Positions 26,655-35,462 of a DNA stretch of 64,000 nt are shown in pieces (position 1 is the first letter of the stretch; each line of letters begins with the position of its first letter). Below the pieces are notes generated by a model. That model had not been told where the DNA came from. It searched no databases and saw nothing but the letters and a program-made list of their open reading frames with translations. A program made the translations under genes and the position numbers. This stretch comes from Rhodococcus sp. W8901 (GTDB taxonomy: Bacteria; Actinomycetota; Actinomycetes; Mycobacteriales; Mycobacteriaceae): NCBI RefSeq assembly GCF_013348805.1, contig NZ_CP054690.1:3658001-3722000 (forward strand), given 5' to 3'.

Positions 26655-27533
26655 TCAGAGATCGGCTGTGGATGACGGGCCGGAATCGTGTTCCGGCAGC
26701 GCCGCGTCCGCGCCCCCGGGACAGACGACGATGCCGATCGCACCCGGTCCGACGTGCGCGCCGAGCACGGACCCGATCTCGGTGACGATCAGTTCGCTGA
26801 CATCCGGGATCCGTTCCTTCAGCTGAGCGGCGATCTCCTCGGCACGCTCGGGCGCCTGCGAATGATGCACCGCGATCGCCGCGCGCTCCGCGCCCGCCTG
26901 CTCCACGGCCGCATCGACCAGTTTCGCGAGCGCCTTCGTCGAGGTCCGTGTCTTCTCGCGCAGCACCAGCTTGCCGTCGACCAGGTGCAGGACCGGCTTC
27001 ATCGCCAACGCGGTGCCGAGCAGCGCCGCAGCGGTTCCGATCCGGCCACCGCGTCGCAGATGGTCCAGGCGGTCGACGACGATCGACGTCCGTCCGCGCG
27101 CCGCGACCTCGACCGCTCTCTGATACACCGACTTGAGGCTGCCTCCCGCGCGCGCGACCCGCGCCGCGGCCAGCGCCGGGTAACCCAGACCCATCCCCGT
27201 CGACTCCGAGTCGACGATGCGGACCATCTCCCCCAGCTTGTGCGCCGCCTGCCGGCCCGCCTCCCACGTGCCCGACAGCTGCCGCGAGATGTGGACGGCC
27301 ACCACCCCGTCGCCGCCACTGTCGGCCAATGCCGCCGCATACGCGTCGCCGAGTTCTCCCGGAGACGCGCCCGAGGTGGTCACCCCCGACAGATCGTCCG
27401 GGACGTCGTCGATGCCGTCACGCAGATCCGTGCCACCGCTGAGCAGATGCAGCGGCACGACCCGAATGCCGTACCGGTCCACCAGTTCGGGCGACAGACA
27501 GGCGGAGGAGTCGGTGACTACGACGACAGGCAC
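26655..27533 (-). CDS. DegV-family fatty-acid-binding protein
   Basis: 292 residues. It has the DegV start PVVVVTDSSACL, TSGASPGELGDAY, HISRQLSGTWEAG (second phosphate/carboxylate-binding Ser), and the two-domain layout with MKPVLHLVDGKLVLREKTRT opening the second domain. Relatives bind fatty acids and feed FakA-type fatty acid kinases. It starts at GTG 27533, 4 nt after the octT stop, so the two are coupled. A 30-residue Gly/Asp/Ser C-terminal tail (GGADAALPEHDSGPSS) looks non-conserved. Confidence 0.9.
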   Translation of the reverse strand: MPVVVVTDSSACLSPELVDRYGIRVVPLHLLSGGTDLRDGIDDVPDDLSGVTTSGASPGELGDAYAAALADSGGDGVVAVHISRQLSGTWEAGRQAAHKLGEMVRIVDSESTGMGLGYPALAAARVARAGGSLKSVYQRAVEVAARGRTSIVVDRLDHLRRGGRIGTAAALLGTALAMKPVLHLVDGKLVLREKTRTSTKALAKLVDAAVEQAGAERAAIAVHHSQAPERAEEIAAQLKERIPDVSELIVTEIGSVLGAHVGPGAIGIVVCPGGADAALPEHDSGPSSTADL

Positions 27534-27537
27534 GCCA

Positions 27538-28398
27538 CTACCCTATTTCGATCTCGTCGGAGGTGGTCGAGCGACGGACGTTCTTGATCGCGTCGATCAT
27601 CGCGGCCGCCACCTCCTCGTGCGCGTCCCAGCCCCAATGGATTCCGTCCGGATTCGCACGATCCGAGAAGACGTTCTCCCGCACCGCGGCCGCGAGATCC
27701 ACCATCGGCACACCCTTGTCCGACGACCATGCCTCGAGGGCACGGACCGCGGGGGCACGCCCGGTGTGCACACGACCGTAGGCATCGCAGCGATGCACGG
27801 ACGGATAGGTGCCGATCACCGGCAGGTCCGGGCGGATCGCTGCCAACGCGTCGCGGCAGCTCTCCAGGTACTCCACCGACAGCTTGGGCGGCAACGCCAC
27901 CGGACGGCCCAGCTTCGACAGCCGTGGCTGCAGCCATTGGTAACCGGACCGGACGACGCGCCGCAACGCCGGCGGCCGGATGTAGCGCAGCTGTTCACGC
28001 AGCGCCGTCGGCAGCGGTGACGGCAGCGAATCCATGCCGCCGACCGCGAAGACGACGGCACCGGCCTGCGGCACCGCGGCCCACACCCGCGGGTCCTGTG
28101 TGATCGCCCACCACGCGTCACGGCTGGTCCAGCCGATGCGCGCGACGAGTTCCACCCGCCAGCCCAGATCCTTCGCGACCAGGGTCGGCCAGATCCGCGG
28201 ATGGTCGGCCGGCAGCCCGCCCTTCGGCCCGTAGTAGGCCAACGAGTCGGCGACGACCAGCAGCACCGGCTGCCCCGAGCTGTCACCGACGGCGGGGCCG
28301 TCAGAGGACGTCACGACGGCGGGGCCGTCAGCGGACGTCACGACGGCGGGGCCGTCAGAGGACGTCACTGGCCACGCTCGCTGACGCGTTCCACACAT
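27538..28398 (-). CDS. octT: Diglucosylglycerate octanoyltransferase (OctT)-like SGNH hydrolase
   Basis: Predicted to acylate diglucosylglycerate in the priming of 6-O-methylglucose lipopolysaccharides, on the basis of fold and placement next to gpgP as in mycobacteria. SGNH blocks are [12 protein letters not shown] (catalytic Ser), FAVGGMDSL and a C-terminal [12 protein letters not shown] (Asp/His). The open frame gives 286 residues, but its first 37 or so are encoded by three 27-bp repeats (28288-28368) translating as DGPAVVTS units and overlapping the gpgP 3' end. The true start may be one of the GTG codons inside the repeats or the [12 protein letters not shown] region just after. Confidence 0.86.
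   Translation of the reverse strand: MCGTRQRAWPVTSSDGPAVVTSADGPAVVTSSDGPAVGDSSGQPVLLVVADSLAYYGPKGGLPADHPRIWPTLVAKDLGWRVELVARIGWTSRDAWWAITQDPRVWAAVPQAGAVVFAVGGMDSLPSPLPTALREQLRYIRPPALRRVVRSGYQWLQPRLSKLGRPVALPPKLSVEYLESCRDALAAIRPDLPVIGTYPSVHRCDAYGRVHTGRAPAVRALEAWSSDKGVPMVDLAAAVRENVFSDRANPDGIHWGWDAHEEVAAAMIDAIKNVRRSTTSDEIEIG
28288..28368. repeat. Three tandem 27-bp repeats at the gpgP-octT junction
   Basis: Units 28288-28314, 28315-28341 and 28342-28368 are identical but for one base in the middle unit (AGAGG versus AGCGG). Each is a multiple of three, so the octT frame stays open whatever the copy number. The gpgP stop codon (28355-28357) lies in the third unit. Confidence 0.9.
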
Positions 28399-29020
28399 CC
28401 AATCGCCATACCGGATCTGTCCCCTCCCCGTGTCCGCTGAGCTGCACCCAGCTGGTGTTTCCTAGTCCACCGAGCACCGGCCACCGATCCACCGGCAGGT
28501 CGAGCAGTCGCGCCGTGAGCGCGGCGATGAGGCCGCCGTGTGCGACCAGCACCAACGGATCCGAACCCCAGGATCCGTACCGTTCGAGCTGATCGAGCAC
28601 GACGGGCAGGCTGCGGGCCGCGACGTCGATCCGGCTCTCACCGGCGGGCGGCGCCCATTCGGCGTCGGTGCGCCACCGTGCGCGCGCACCGGGCGAGATG
28701 ACGTCGACGTCGGTGTGGGTGAGGCCCTGCCAGTCCCCCAGGTGGGTCTCCCGGAGCCGGGCATCGGTCTCCACCGGCAACCCGATGTGGTCGCCGAGCG
28801 CGAGCGCGGTGTCGTGCGCGCGGCGCAGATCCGACGACACGATCGCGAACGGACGCTTGTCGGCGAGCGCCTGCGCCGCCGTCTTCGCCTGCGCGCGGCC
28901 CAGATCGGACAGGTCGGTGTCGAGCTGTCCCTGCATCCGGTCCGACGCGTTGTATTCCGTCTGACCGTGCCGCAGCAGGATCAGACGTTTGACCGCGGGC
29001 CCCGCCGCGGCCGAGGTCAC
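28355..29020 (-). CDS. gpgP: Glucosyl-3-phosphoglycerate phosphatase (GpgP)-like histidine phosphatase
   Basis: A 221-residue phosphoglycerate-mutase-like phosphatase: [10 protein letters not shown] with the phospho-accepting His at residue 18, the [11 protein letters not shown] Arg block, [11 protein letters not shown] acid and [11 protein letters not shown] second His. By synteny with mycobacteria it dephosphorylates glucosyl-3-phosphoglycerate to glucosylglycerate, substrate for the octT-linked pathway. The start is GTG 29020, overlapping the rsfS stop as GTGA; a longer frame runs inside rsfS. Its 3' end lies within the tandem repeats shared with octT. Confidence 0.9.
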   Translation of the reverse strand: MTSAAAGPAVKRLILLRHGQTEYNASDRMQGQLDTDLSDLGRAQAKTAAQALADKRPFAIVSSDLRRAHDTALALGDHIGLPVETDARLRETHLGDWQGLTHTDVDVISPGARARWRTDAEWAPPAGESRIDVAARSLPVVLDQLERYGSWGSDPLVLVAHGGLIAALTARLLDLPVDRWPVLGGLGNTSWVQLSGHGEGTDPVWRLDVWNASASVASDVL

Positions 29021-29436
29021 TGCTCCGGCTCCCCGGCGTCGTCCGCCGGATCGGGCTCGATCGACAGCTGCCGCGGCTCGACACCCTCGACCGGGATCTC
29101 CGGGCAGTCCTTCCACAGCCGATCCAGCGCATAGAAGTTGCGCTCGTCGGTGTGCTGGACGTGGACGACGATGTCGACGTAGTCGAGCAGCGCCCAGCGA
29201 CCCTCACGGGTGCCCTCGCGTCGCACGGGCTTGTGCCCGGCCTCGCGCAGCTTGTCCTCGACGTTCTCGACGATCGCGTTGACCTGACGCTCGTTGGGGG
29301 CGGAGGCGATGACGAAACAGTCCGTGATCACCAACTGCTCCGAGACGTCGAGCACCACCACGTCCGAGGCCAACTTCTCGTCGGCCGCCAGTGCCGCGAT
29401 GCGTGCCATCTCCATGGCGTCGTTCGATGCGCTCAC
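29017..29436 (-). CDS. rsfS: Ribosomal silencing factor RsfS
   Basis: 139 residues. RsfS binds L14 on the 50S subunit and blocks subunit joining in starvation. Family signatures are VVVLDVSEQLVITDCFVIAS, ERQVNAIVENVEDKLRE and EGRWALLDYVDIVVHVQHTDERNFYALDRLW. The final 25 residues ([20 protein letters not shown]) are a non-conserved acidic tail. It follows nadD directly and overlaps gpgP, a gene order widely conserved in actinobacteria. Confidence 0.95.
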   Translation of the reverse strand: MSASNDAMEMARIAALAADEKLASDVVVLDVSEQLVITDCFVIASAPNERQVNAIVENVEDKLREAGHKPVRREGTREGRWALLDYVDIVVHVQHTDERNFYALDRLWKDCPEIPVEGVEPRQLSIEPDPADDAGEPEQ

Positions 29437-30189
29437 TCAGTGTTCTCCCGGTTCTGCTTGTACTGAAGATTGTGAAGGGTCTGCGGGTGCTTCGCCGGGC
29501 GACTGTCGCGCCGGAACCGGCTCGGACATCGTGACCGCACCGTCCAGGCGTGCCACACCGCTCGGCTGGTACAGGTTGCGCTTGCTGATGTACTGGACCA
29601 CGCCGTCCGGCACGAGGTACCAGACGGGCCGGTGTTCGCTGGCCCGCAGTCGGCACTCCGTCGACGAGATCGCCAGGGCCGGGATCTCGATCAGGGTCAC
29701 CGCGTCGCGCGGCAGCCGCTCGAGGTGCGACGAGAGGTGCTCGGTGTGCAGCTCGTAGCCGGGCCGCGAGACGCCGACGAACTTGGCGAGCGCGAACAGT
29801 TCCTCCCAGTCCTGCCACGACAGGATGCTCTCGAGCGCGTCGGCGCCCGTGATGAAGAACAGTTCGGCGTCGGGATGCTGCGTTCGCAGGTCCCGCAGCG
29901 TGTCCACCGTGTAGGTGACCTTGGCTCGGTCCACGTCGACGCGGCTCACCGAGAACCGCGGATTCGACGCCGTGGCGATCACCGTCATCAGGTAGCGGTC
30001 CTCGGCGGGGCTGACCTCGCGATCGTCCTTCTGCCACGGCTGACCGGTGGGCACGAAGATCACCTCGTCGAGGTCGAATCGATCCGCGACCTCACTGGCC
30101 GCCACGAGGTGCCCGTGGTGGATCGGATCGAAGGTGCCACCCATCACGCCCAGGCGGCGCCGTCGGGTGATCGCTGTCGGCTGCTGCAC
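29437..30189 (-). CDS. nadD: Nicotinate-nucleotide adenylyltransferase
   Basis: NAD biosynthesis: transfers AMP from ATP to nicotinate mononucleotide. It has the nucleotidyltransferase motif [11 protein letters not shown] (residues about 17-27), [10 protein letters not shown], and the second motif AISSTECR. At 250 residues it is some 45 longer than usual; the extra is a Pro/Ser/Glu-rich C-terminal tail after ISKRNLYQP. It starts at GTG 30189 with a TAAGCT box 8 nt upstream, and ends at the base before rsfS begins. Confidence 0.95.
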   Translation of the reverse strand: MQQPTAITRRRRLGVMGGTFDPIHHGHLVAASEVADRFDLDEVIFVPTGQPWQKDDREVSPAEDRYLMTVIATASNPRFSVSRVDVDRAKVTYTVDTLRDLRTQHPDAELFFITGADALESILSWQDWEELFALAKFVGVSRPGYELHTEHLSSHLERLPRDAVTLIEIPALAISSTECRLRASEHRPVWYLVPDGVVQYISKRNLYQPSGVARLDGAVTMSEPVPARQSPGEAPADPSQSSVQAEPGEH

Positions 30190-30225
30190 GATGATCCAGC
30201 TTACGGGTTGACGCAGCTCACGAAT

Positions 30226-31671
30226 TCACACAGGCAGCAAACCGGCAACCACCGCGGCCAGTTGCTGCGCGGATCGGCACTCGTGCATGTCGATCACCTC
30301 GTTGTAGACCAGCGCCGCCGAGTCACCCGTACCCCACTGACCATGCGGTTCCGGGTTGAGCCAGTGCGCGTGCTTGGCGACCGACACCAGGTGTTCGAGC
30401 GCGGGAAGACCGGGATCACGGTAGTTGTTGCGCCCGTCACCCAGGACCAGCAGCGAGCTGCGGCTGGTGATGGATTGCGCGTACCGCTCCGCGAACACCC
30501 CGAGCGCGTGACCGTAGTCCGAGTGTCCGTCGTACGTGATCAGGTCGGCTTCCCGGACCATCCGCGACATCGCGACGCCCAGGTCGGAGCCCGTGTCGAA
30601 GAACCGGGTGACCTCGTCGGTGGTGTCGATGAACGCGAACACCCGCACCCGCGAGAACTGCTCACGCAGAGCATGGACCAACAGCAACGTGAAATGGGAG
30701 AACCCGGCCACCGAGCCGGAGACGTCACACAGCAGCACCAGCTCGGGCCGGGCCGGGCGCGGCTTACGCTGTACCAGATCGATCGGGACGCCGCCGGTGG
30801 ACATGGACTTGCGCAGCGTTCGACGCAGGTCGATCGCGCCCGCCCGCGCCCGACTGCGACGCACCGCCAGCCGGCTCGCCAGCAGCCGCGCCAGCGGGGT
30901 GACGCTGCGCCGCAGGGCCGTCAGCTCCGCGTCCGACGCACGCAGGAAGTCCACCTCCTCGGCGAGCTTGGGCACGCCGTAGCTCGCGACCCTCTCCTTG
31001 CCGATCTGTTCCGCGGACCTCCGCCGGGTCTCCGACTCGACCATCTTGCGGAAGTCCGTGATCCGCTGCACCGCGGCGCGCTTGGCCACCTCGGAGGCGT
31101 AGTCCCCCGCAGGTCGTTCGCCGTCCTGCTGATTGCCGAGCAACCCGGAGAGGATCTTCTCGATCAGCCTGTCGGGGGCGACGTTGCGCAGCGCCTGGTA
31201 CGCCGAGAACGACGGCCCGTTGGACGATTCGTACCGGCCGAGTTCGTCGACCATCTGCGCGACCAGCACCTCGAGCTGTTCGAGGGCCTCGGGCGAGTCG
31301 CCGGAGAGGAGTTCGGCCAACAGCTCCCGCAGCGCGTCGAGGTCGACCTCGCCGTCGGGCGACCGTGGCAGCGACCGGTCGATGCCACTGTCGTCGCGCG
31401 CACCGACTCCGACGGGGAACCACAGGTCGAACAGCGCGTCGAAGGTCGCGCGGTGCGTCGGGCGGCGCAGCAGCGAGCAGGCGAGCCCCTCGCGCAGCGC
31501 CTCGCGGTCCAGGAGATCGAGAACCGACATCACCTGGCCGGCATCGACGGTCTCGGACGGGCCGACCGAGATCCCGCGGCGCCGCAGCGCCTCGACGAAG
31601 TCGACGAGATGACCCGGAATTCCGTGCGGCGCCGGCGGACCTCCACGGCGGTGTGCTGGCGACGTGGCCAT
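30226..31671 (-). CDS. VWA-domain protein, CoxE-like, partner of the MoxR ATPase
   Basis: 481 residues: an N-terminal helical region with HLVDFVEALRRRGISVGPSE, a basic middle (LAVRRSRARAGAIDLRRTLRKS) and a C-terminal von Willebrand A domain with the MIDAS motif LLCDVSGSVAGFS near residue 318 and downstream VFAFIDTTDEVT and GDGRNNY metal-binding loops. MoxR ATPases and such VWA proteins act as chaperone pairs for cofactor insertion or complex assembly; no client gene is adjacent. Start ATG 31671 lies 13 nt after the MoxR stop. An upstream in-frame extension reads into the MoxR gene. Confidence 0.88.
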   Translation of the reverse strand: MATSPAHRRGGPPAPHGIPGHLVDFVEALRRRGISVGPSETVDAGQVMSVLDLLDREALREGLACSLLRRPTHRATFDALFDLWFPVGVGARDDSGIDRSLPRSPDGEVDLDALRELLAELLSGDSPEALEQLEVLVAQMVDELGRYESSNGPSFSAYQALRNVAPDRLIEKILSGLLGNQQDGERPAGDYASEVAKRAAVQRITDFRKMVESETRRRSAEQIGKERVASYGVPKLAEEVDFLRASDAELTALRRSVTPLARLLASRLAVRRSRARAGAIDLRRTLRKSMSTGGVPIDLVQRKPRPARPELVLLCDVSGSVAGFSHFTLLLVHALREQFSRVRVFAFIDTTDEVTRFFDTGSDLGVAMSRMVREADLITYDGHSDYGHALGVFAERYAQSITSRSSLLVLGDGRNNYRDPGLPALEHLVSVAKHAHWLNPEPHGQWGTGDSAALVYNEVIDMHECRSAQQLAAVVAGLLPV

Positions 31672-31684
31672 CGGCTCGATCCCC

Positions 31685-32566
31685 TCAGTTGAGGCGCAGC
31701 TCGGCGGCGGCGCGCTGCTGATCGGCCCGATGCTTGAGCACGACACCCATCGTGGCGCGGACCGCGTCGTCGTCGAGAGTGTCGAGACCGAGCGCGAGCA
31801 GCGTGCGACCCCAGTCGATGGTCTCCGACACCGACGGCACCTTCTTGAGCTGCATGCCGCGCAGCACGTTGACGGTGCGCACGAGTTGCTCGGCGATGGC
31901 CTCCGGCAGTTCCGGGACGCGGCTCGCGAGGATCCGGCGCTCGAGCTCTGCGTCGGGGAACTCGAGGTGCAGGAACAGGCAGCGACGCTTGAGCGCCTCC
32001 GACAGCTCCCGTGTCGCGTTGGAGGTGAGCACCGCGAAGGGCTTGCGCGTCGCGGTGATCGTGCCGAGCTCGGGAATGGTGACCGCGAAGTCGCTGAGGA
32101 CCTCGAGTAGCAGACCCTCGATCTCGACGTCCGCCTTGTCGACCTCGTCGATCAGCAGCACGGTCGGGTCCTCGCGGCGGATCGCGGTCAGCAACGGGCG
32201 CGACAGCAGGAACTCCTCGGAGAACACGTCCTGCTTGGTGGCGTCCCAGCTGTGATCGCTGCCGGCCTGGATCCTGAGGATCTGCTTGGCGTGGTTCCAC
32301 TCGTACAACGCGCGAGACTCGTCGACGCCCTCGTAGCACTGCAGGCGCACCAGTTCCGCGCCCGACGTCTGCGCGACGGCGCGGGCCAGTTCGGTCTTGC
32401 CGACGCCGGCGGGGCCCTCGATCAGGAGCGGCTTGCCCAATCGGTCAGCGAGGAACACCGCGGTGGCGGTCGCCTTGTCGGAGAGGTAGCCGGTCTCGGC
32501 GAGTCGCGCGATGACGTCGTCGACGCTCGCGAACAGCGGCGGTGCAGTCGGCAGGGCCCGGTCCAC
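31685..32566 (-). CDS. MoxR-family AAA+ ATPase
   Basis: 293 residues: Walker A GPAGVGKTEL at about 51-60, Walker B VLLIDEVDKAD, sensor 1 TSNATRELSEALKRRCLFL and a C-terminal lid helix domain. GTG 32566 is chosen because AAAGGAG lies 7 nt before it. It is co-transcribed with the VWA gene downstream and lies 19 nt after proA in the same direction, so a proA-moxR-VWA unit is likely. A chaperone role is family knowledge; the substrate is unknown. Confidence 0.92.
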   Translation of the reverse strand: MDRALPTAPPLFASVDDVIARLAETGYLSDKATATAVFLADRLGKPLLIEGPAGVGKTELARAVAQTSGAELVRLQCYEGVDESRALYEWNHAKQILRIQAGSDHSWDATKQDVFSEEFLLSRPLLTAIRREDPTVLLIDEVDKADVEIEGLLLEVLSDFAVTIPELGTITATRKPFAVLTSNATRELSEALKRRCLFLHLEFPDAELERRILASRVPELPEAIAEQLVRTVNVLRGMQLKKVPSVSETIDWGRTLLALGLDTLDDDAVRATMGVVLKHRADQQRAAAELRLN

Positions 32567-32585
32567 ACTCGCTCCTTTCGGGCCG

Positions 32586-33869
32586 TCAGGCCGGTCGGGT
32601 ATGACCGTCTCCCCAGACAGTCCACTTGGTCGAGGTGAGCTCGCCCAGGCCCATGGGGCCGCGGGCGTGGAGCTTCTGCGTGGAGATCCCGATCTCTGCG
32701 CCGAACCCGAACTGTTCACCGTCGGTGAATGCGGTCGAGGCGTTGACCATAACCGCGGCGGCGTCGACGCGGGCGGTGAACTCGCGCGCGGCGGACAAAT
32801 CGGACGTCACGATGGCCTCGGTGTGGCCGGTGCCGTACCGGTCGATGTGCTCGACGGCCGCGTCGAGACCGTCGACGACCTTGAGCGCGATGTCGAGAGT
32901 CAGGTACTCCTCGGACCAGTCCTCCTCCGTGGCCGGCACCAGTCCGGGCAGGTCGCCGTGCACGGTGACGCTCTGCATCTGCAGGGCCTGCAGCAGCTGC
33001 GGCACCGCGGTGTCGGCGATCGCGGCGTCGATCAGCAGCGTCTCCGCGGTGTTGCACACGCTGGGACGCCGGGTCTTGGCGTTGAGGACGATCTTCTCGG
33101 CCATGTCCAGGTCGGCCGCGGAGTGGATGTAGACGTGGCAGTTGCCGACACCGGTCTCGATGGTGGGCACGGTGGCGTCGCGCACCACCGCGTTGATCAG
33201 CCCGGCGCCACCGCGCGGGATGACGACGTCGACCAGACCGCGGGCCTGGATCAGGTGGGTGACACTCGAGCGGTCCGCGCTGGGCAGCAGCTGCACAGCG
33301 TCCTCGGGCAGTCCCTCCGTCGCGAGGGCGGCGCGCAGCACCTTCACGAGCGCGGCGTTGGACTCGGCCGCCGACGACGATCCGCGCAGCAGCGCCGCGT
33401 TGCCGGACTTGAGCGCGAGGCCGAACGCATCGACCGTGACGTTGGGGCGGGCCTCGTAGACCATGCCGACCACACCGAGCGGGACGCGGACCTGGCGGAT
33501 CTCGAGCCCGTTGGGCAGCGTGGAACCGCGGACGATCTCGCCGACCGGATCCTGCAGGCCCGCGACCTGACGCAGGCCGGACGCGATGCCCTCGACCCGA
33601 TCGGCGGTCAGCCGCAGCCGGTCGAGCAGCGATTCCTCGGTACCGGCCGCACGCGCGGCCTCGATGTCCTCGGCATTGGCGGCCAGGACGGCGTCGGTCG
33701 CGGCGAGAACGGCATCCGCAGCCGCATGCAGGGCGGCGTCCTTCTGCGCGGTGGTCAGCAGCGCCAGCACACGGGACGCGACACGCGCGCGGCGAGCGGC
33801 GCCGTGCACCGCCTCCCGAGTGTCCCCGGCTTCGCCGGCTGCGGGTGAAGTATGCGTCGCGGCAGTCAT
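32586..33869 (-). CDS. proA: Gamma-glutamyl phosphate reductase
   Basis: Second step of proline synthesis: NADPH-dependent reduction of glutamyl-5-phosphate to the semialdehyde. It is a 427-residue aldehyde-dehydrogenase-fold protein with [18 protein letters not shown], the catalytic Cys in [15 protein letters not shown] and [25 protein letters not shown] 33869 has TAATCT exactly 6 nt upstream (33876-33881), so the mRNA is probably leaderless. proB is 14 kb away at 46891, not in the same operon. Confidence 0.96.
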   Translation of the reverse strand: MTAATHTSPAAGEAGDTREAVHGAARRARVASRVLALLTTAQKDAALHAAADAVLAATDAVLAANAEDIEAARAAGTEESLLDRLRLTADRVEGIASGLRQVAGLQDPVGEIVRGSTLPNGLEIRQVRVPLGVVGMVYEARPNVTVDAFGLALKSGNAALLRGSSSAAESNAALVKVLRAALATEGLPEDAVQLLPSADRSSVTHLIQARGLVDVVIPRGGAGLINAVVRDATVPTIETGVGNCHVYIHSAADLDMAEKIVLNAKTRRPSVCNTAETLLIDAAIADTAVPQLLQALQMQSVTVHGDLPGLVPATEEDWSEEYLTLDIALKVVDGLDAAVEHIDRYGTGHTEAIVTSDLSAAREFTARVDAAAVMVNASTAFTDGEQFGFGAEIGISTQKLHARGPMGLGELTSTKWTVWGDGHTRPA

Positions 33870-33934
33870 CTCTACAGATTAGCGACCGCGCCGGGCGCAT
33901 AATCTATCTGCCCACGCGCCGTCTGCGTAAGGAA
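33870..33934. promoter_or_regulatory. Compact divergent promoter region proA / permease
   Basis: Only 65 bp separate the two starts. On the minus strand TAATCT (33876-33881) serves proA; on the plus strand TAATCT (33900-33905) precedes the permease, whose TAAGGA site lies just before ATG 33935. The two -10 boxes are 18 bp apart and could interfere. Confidence 0.5.
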
Positions 33935-35326
33935 ATGTCATTGTCACGACACGAGACGATCCCCGAAGCGCCCTCGGAGGGGTACAGCCGCGGACTGAAC
34001 TCGCGCACCATCCAGATGATCGCCCTCGGCGGCGCGATCGGCACCGGGTTGTTCTACGGCGCCGGCGGTGCGATCGAGGAGGCCGGACCGTCACTGATCC
34101 TGGTCTACCTCGCGGCCGGTCTCGTGATCTTCGTCATCATGCGGGCGCTCGGCGAACTCCTCACCTACCGGCCGATCTCGGGCAGCTTCGCCGAGTACGC
34201 CGAGGAGTTCCTGGGCCGGTTCTTCGGGTTCGCGACCGGCTGGGCGTACTGGGCGGTGTGGGCCGCGACCTGTATGGCCGAGATCACCGTCGCCGGCAAG
34301 TACGTCGAGTACTGGTGGCCGAGTGTGCCCACGTGGCTGACTGCACTGGTGGTGCTGCTCGTGTTGTTCGGCGCCAATCTGATCTCGGTGAAGCTCTTCG
34401 GTGAGGCCGAGTTCTGGTTCTCGGCCATCAAGATCACCGCGATCCTGGGCATGATCCTCATCGGCATCGGGGTGCTCACGATCGGCTTCGGTCACGCGAC
34501 CAACCCGACCGTGACGAACCTGTGGGCCGACGGCGGTGTGTTCCCGAACGGATTCGGCAGCGCACTGATGAGCCTGCAAGTGGTGATGTTCGCGTACGTC
34601 GGCGTGGAACTGGTCGGTGTGACGGCGGGCGAGGCCGAGAATCCCAAACAGACGTTGCGCAAGGCGATCAACACCCTGCCGTTCCGCATCGGGCTGTTCT
34701 ATGTCGGTTCTCTCATCGTCATCCTGTCGGTCGCGAGCTGGCGGGACTTCGAGGCCGGCAAGAGCCCGTTCGTGGAGGTGTTCGAGCAGATCGGCATCCC
34801 GGCAGCCGCCGGCATCATGAACTTCGTGCTCCTCACCGCGGCACTGTCGTCGTGCAACTCCGGCATCTACTCGACGGGCCGGATGCTGCGGAGCCTCTCG
34901 CTGCGCCGCCAGGCGCCCGCGGCGTTGAGCCGGCTCAGCAGCCGGCAGGTTCCGTACGCGGGTCTCACCATGTCGGCCGGCGCAATGGTCATCGGCGTCA
35001 TCGTGAACGTCCTGTCTCCCGATCGCGCCTTCGTCTACATCACGTCGGTGTCGACGATCGGGATCATCTTCGTGTGGGGCGTGATCCTCATGTGCCACCT
35101 CCGCTACCGCCGATTCGTCAACAGCGGCGCGCTGCCGGCGTCCGACTACCGACTGCCCGGCGCGCCCTACACTAACTGGATCGCACTCACATTCCTGGCG
35201 TTCGTCGTCGTGCTGCTCTTCTTCACCGAGACCGGCCGGATCGCGCTCGCCGTCGGCGCCGTGTTCGGCGCGTTGGTCGTCGGCGGCTACTACGCCCTCC
35301 TCGGGCGCGCTTCCTCTCGCTACTGA
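33935..35326 (+). CDS. APC-family amino acid permease (GABA/aromatic/AnsP-like)
   Basis: A 463-residue, 12-span amino acid/proton symporter. The AAT-family opening GLNSRTIQMIALGGAIGTGLFYGAG forms the substrate-binding TM1, followed by RALGELLTYRPISGSFAEYA and, further on, SSCNSGIYSTGRML and YAGLTMSAGAMVIGV. ATG 33935 has TAAGGA 4-9 nt upstream; the frame can be extended 30 codons back into the proA promoter, which is unlikely. The substrate cannot be told; GABA, asparagine and aromatic amino acids are all handled by close relatives. Confidence 0.9.
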   Translation: MSLSRHETIPEAPSEGYSRGLNSRTIQMIALGGAIGTGLFYGAGGAIEEAGPSLILVYLAAGLVIFVIMRALGELLTYRPISGSFAEYAEEFLGRFFGFATGWAYWAVWAATCMAEITVAGKYVEYWWPSVPTWLTALVVLLVLFGANLISVKLFGEAEFWFSAIKITAILGMILIGIGVLTIGFGHATNPTVTNLWADGGVFPNGFGSALMSLQVVMFAYVGVELVGVTAGEAENPKQTLRKAINTLPFRIGLFYVGSLIVILSVASWRDFEAGKSPFVEVFEQIGIPAAAGIMNFVLLTAALSSCNSGIYSTGRMLRSLSLRRQAPAALSRLSSRQVPYAGLTMSAGAMVIGVIVNVLSPDRAFVYITSVSTIGIIFVWGVILMCHLRYRRFVNSGALPASDYRLPGAPYTNWIALTFLAFVVVLLFFTETGRIALAVGAVFGALVVGGYYALLGRASSRY

Positions 35327-35330
35327 GGGC

Positions 35331-35462
35331 ACGGTCACCGACGACGCCGCCGTCGAGCGTGCCGTCGGGGCCACGGTGCTCGGAAATGCCATCGACTAGT
35401 TCTGCGCTTACGCCTACCTCACGACCACGATCGGCAAGGCCTTCGTCCCGGACGTCGGCGCT
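35331..35462 (+). pseudogene. N-terminal remnant of an MHS/ProP-type metabolite transporter
   Basis: Directly after the permease stop, one frame reads VTDDAAVERAVGATVLGNAID, stop (TAG 35397), then FCAYAYLTTTIGKAFVPDVG. MHS-family transporters begin almost this way, with WFDFGxYAYL in place of the stop and FC: TGG has become TAG and a few bases are missing. Nothing of the remaining protein is left. The 3' half overlaps the MFS gene end on the other strand. Confidence 0.65.

Noticed and set aside
28288-28368. Short tandem repeats as a CRISPR array
   Set aside because: The units are directly contiguous with no spacers and lie in coding sequence.
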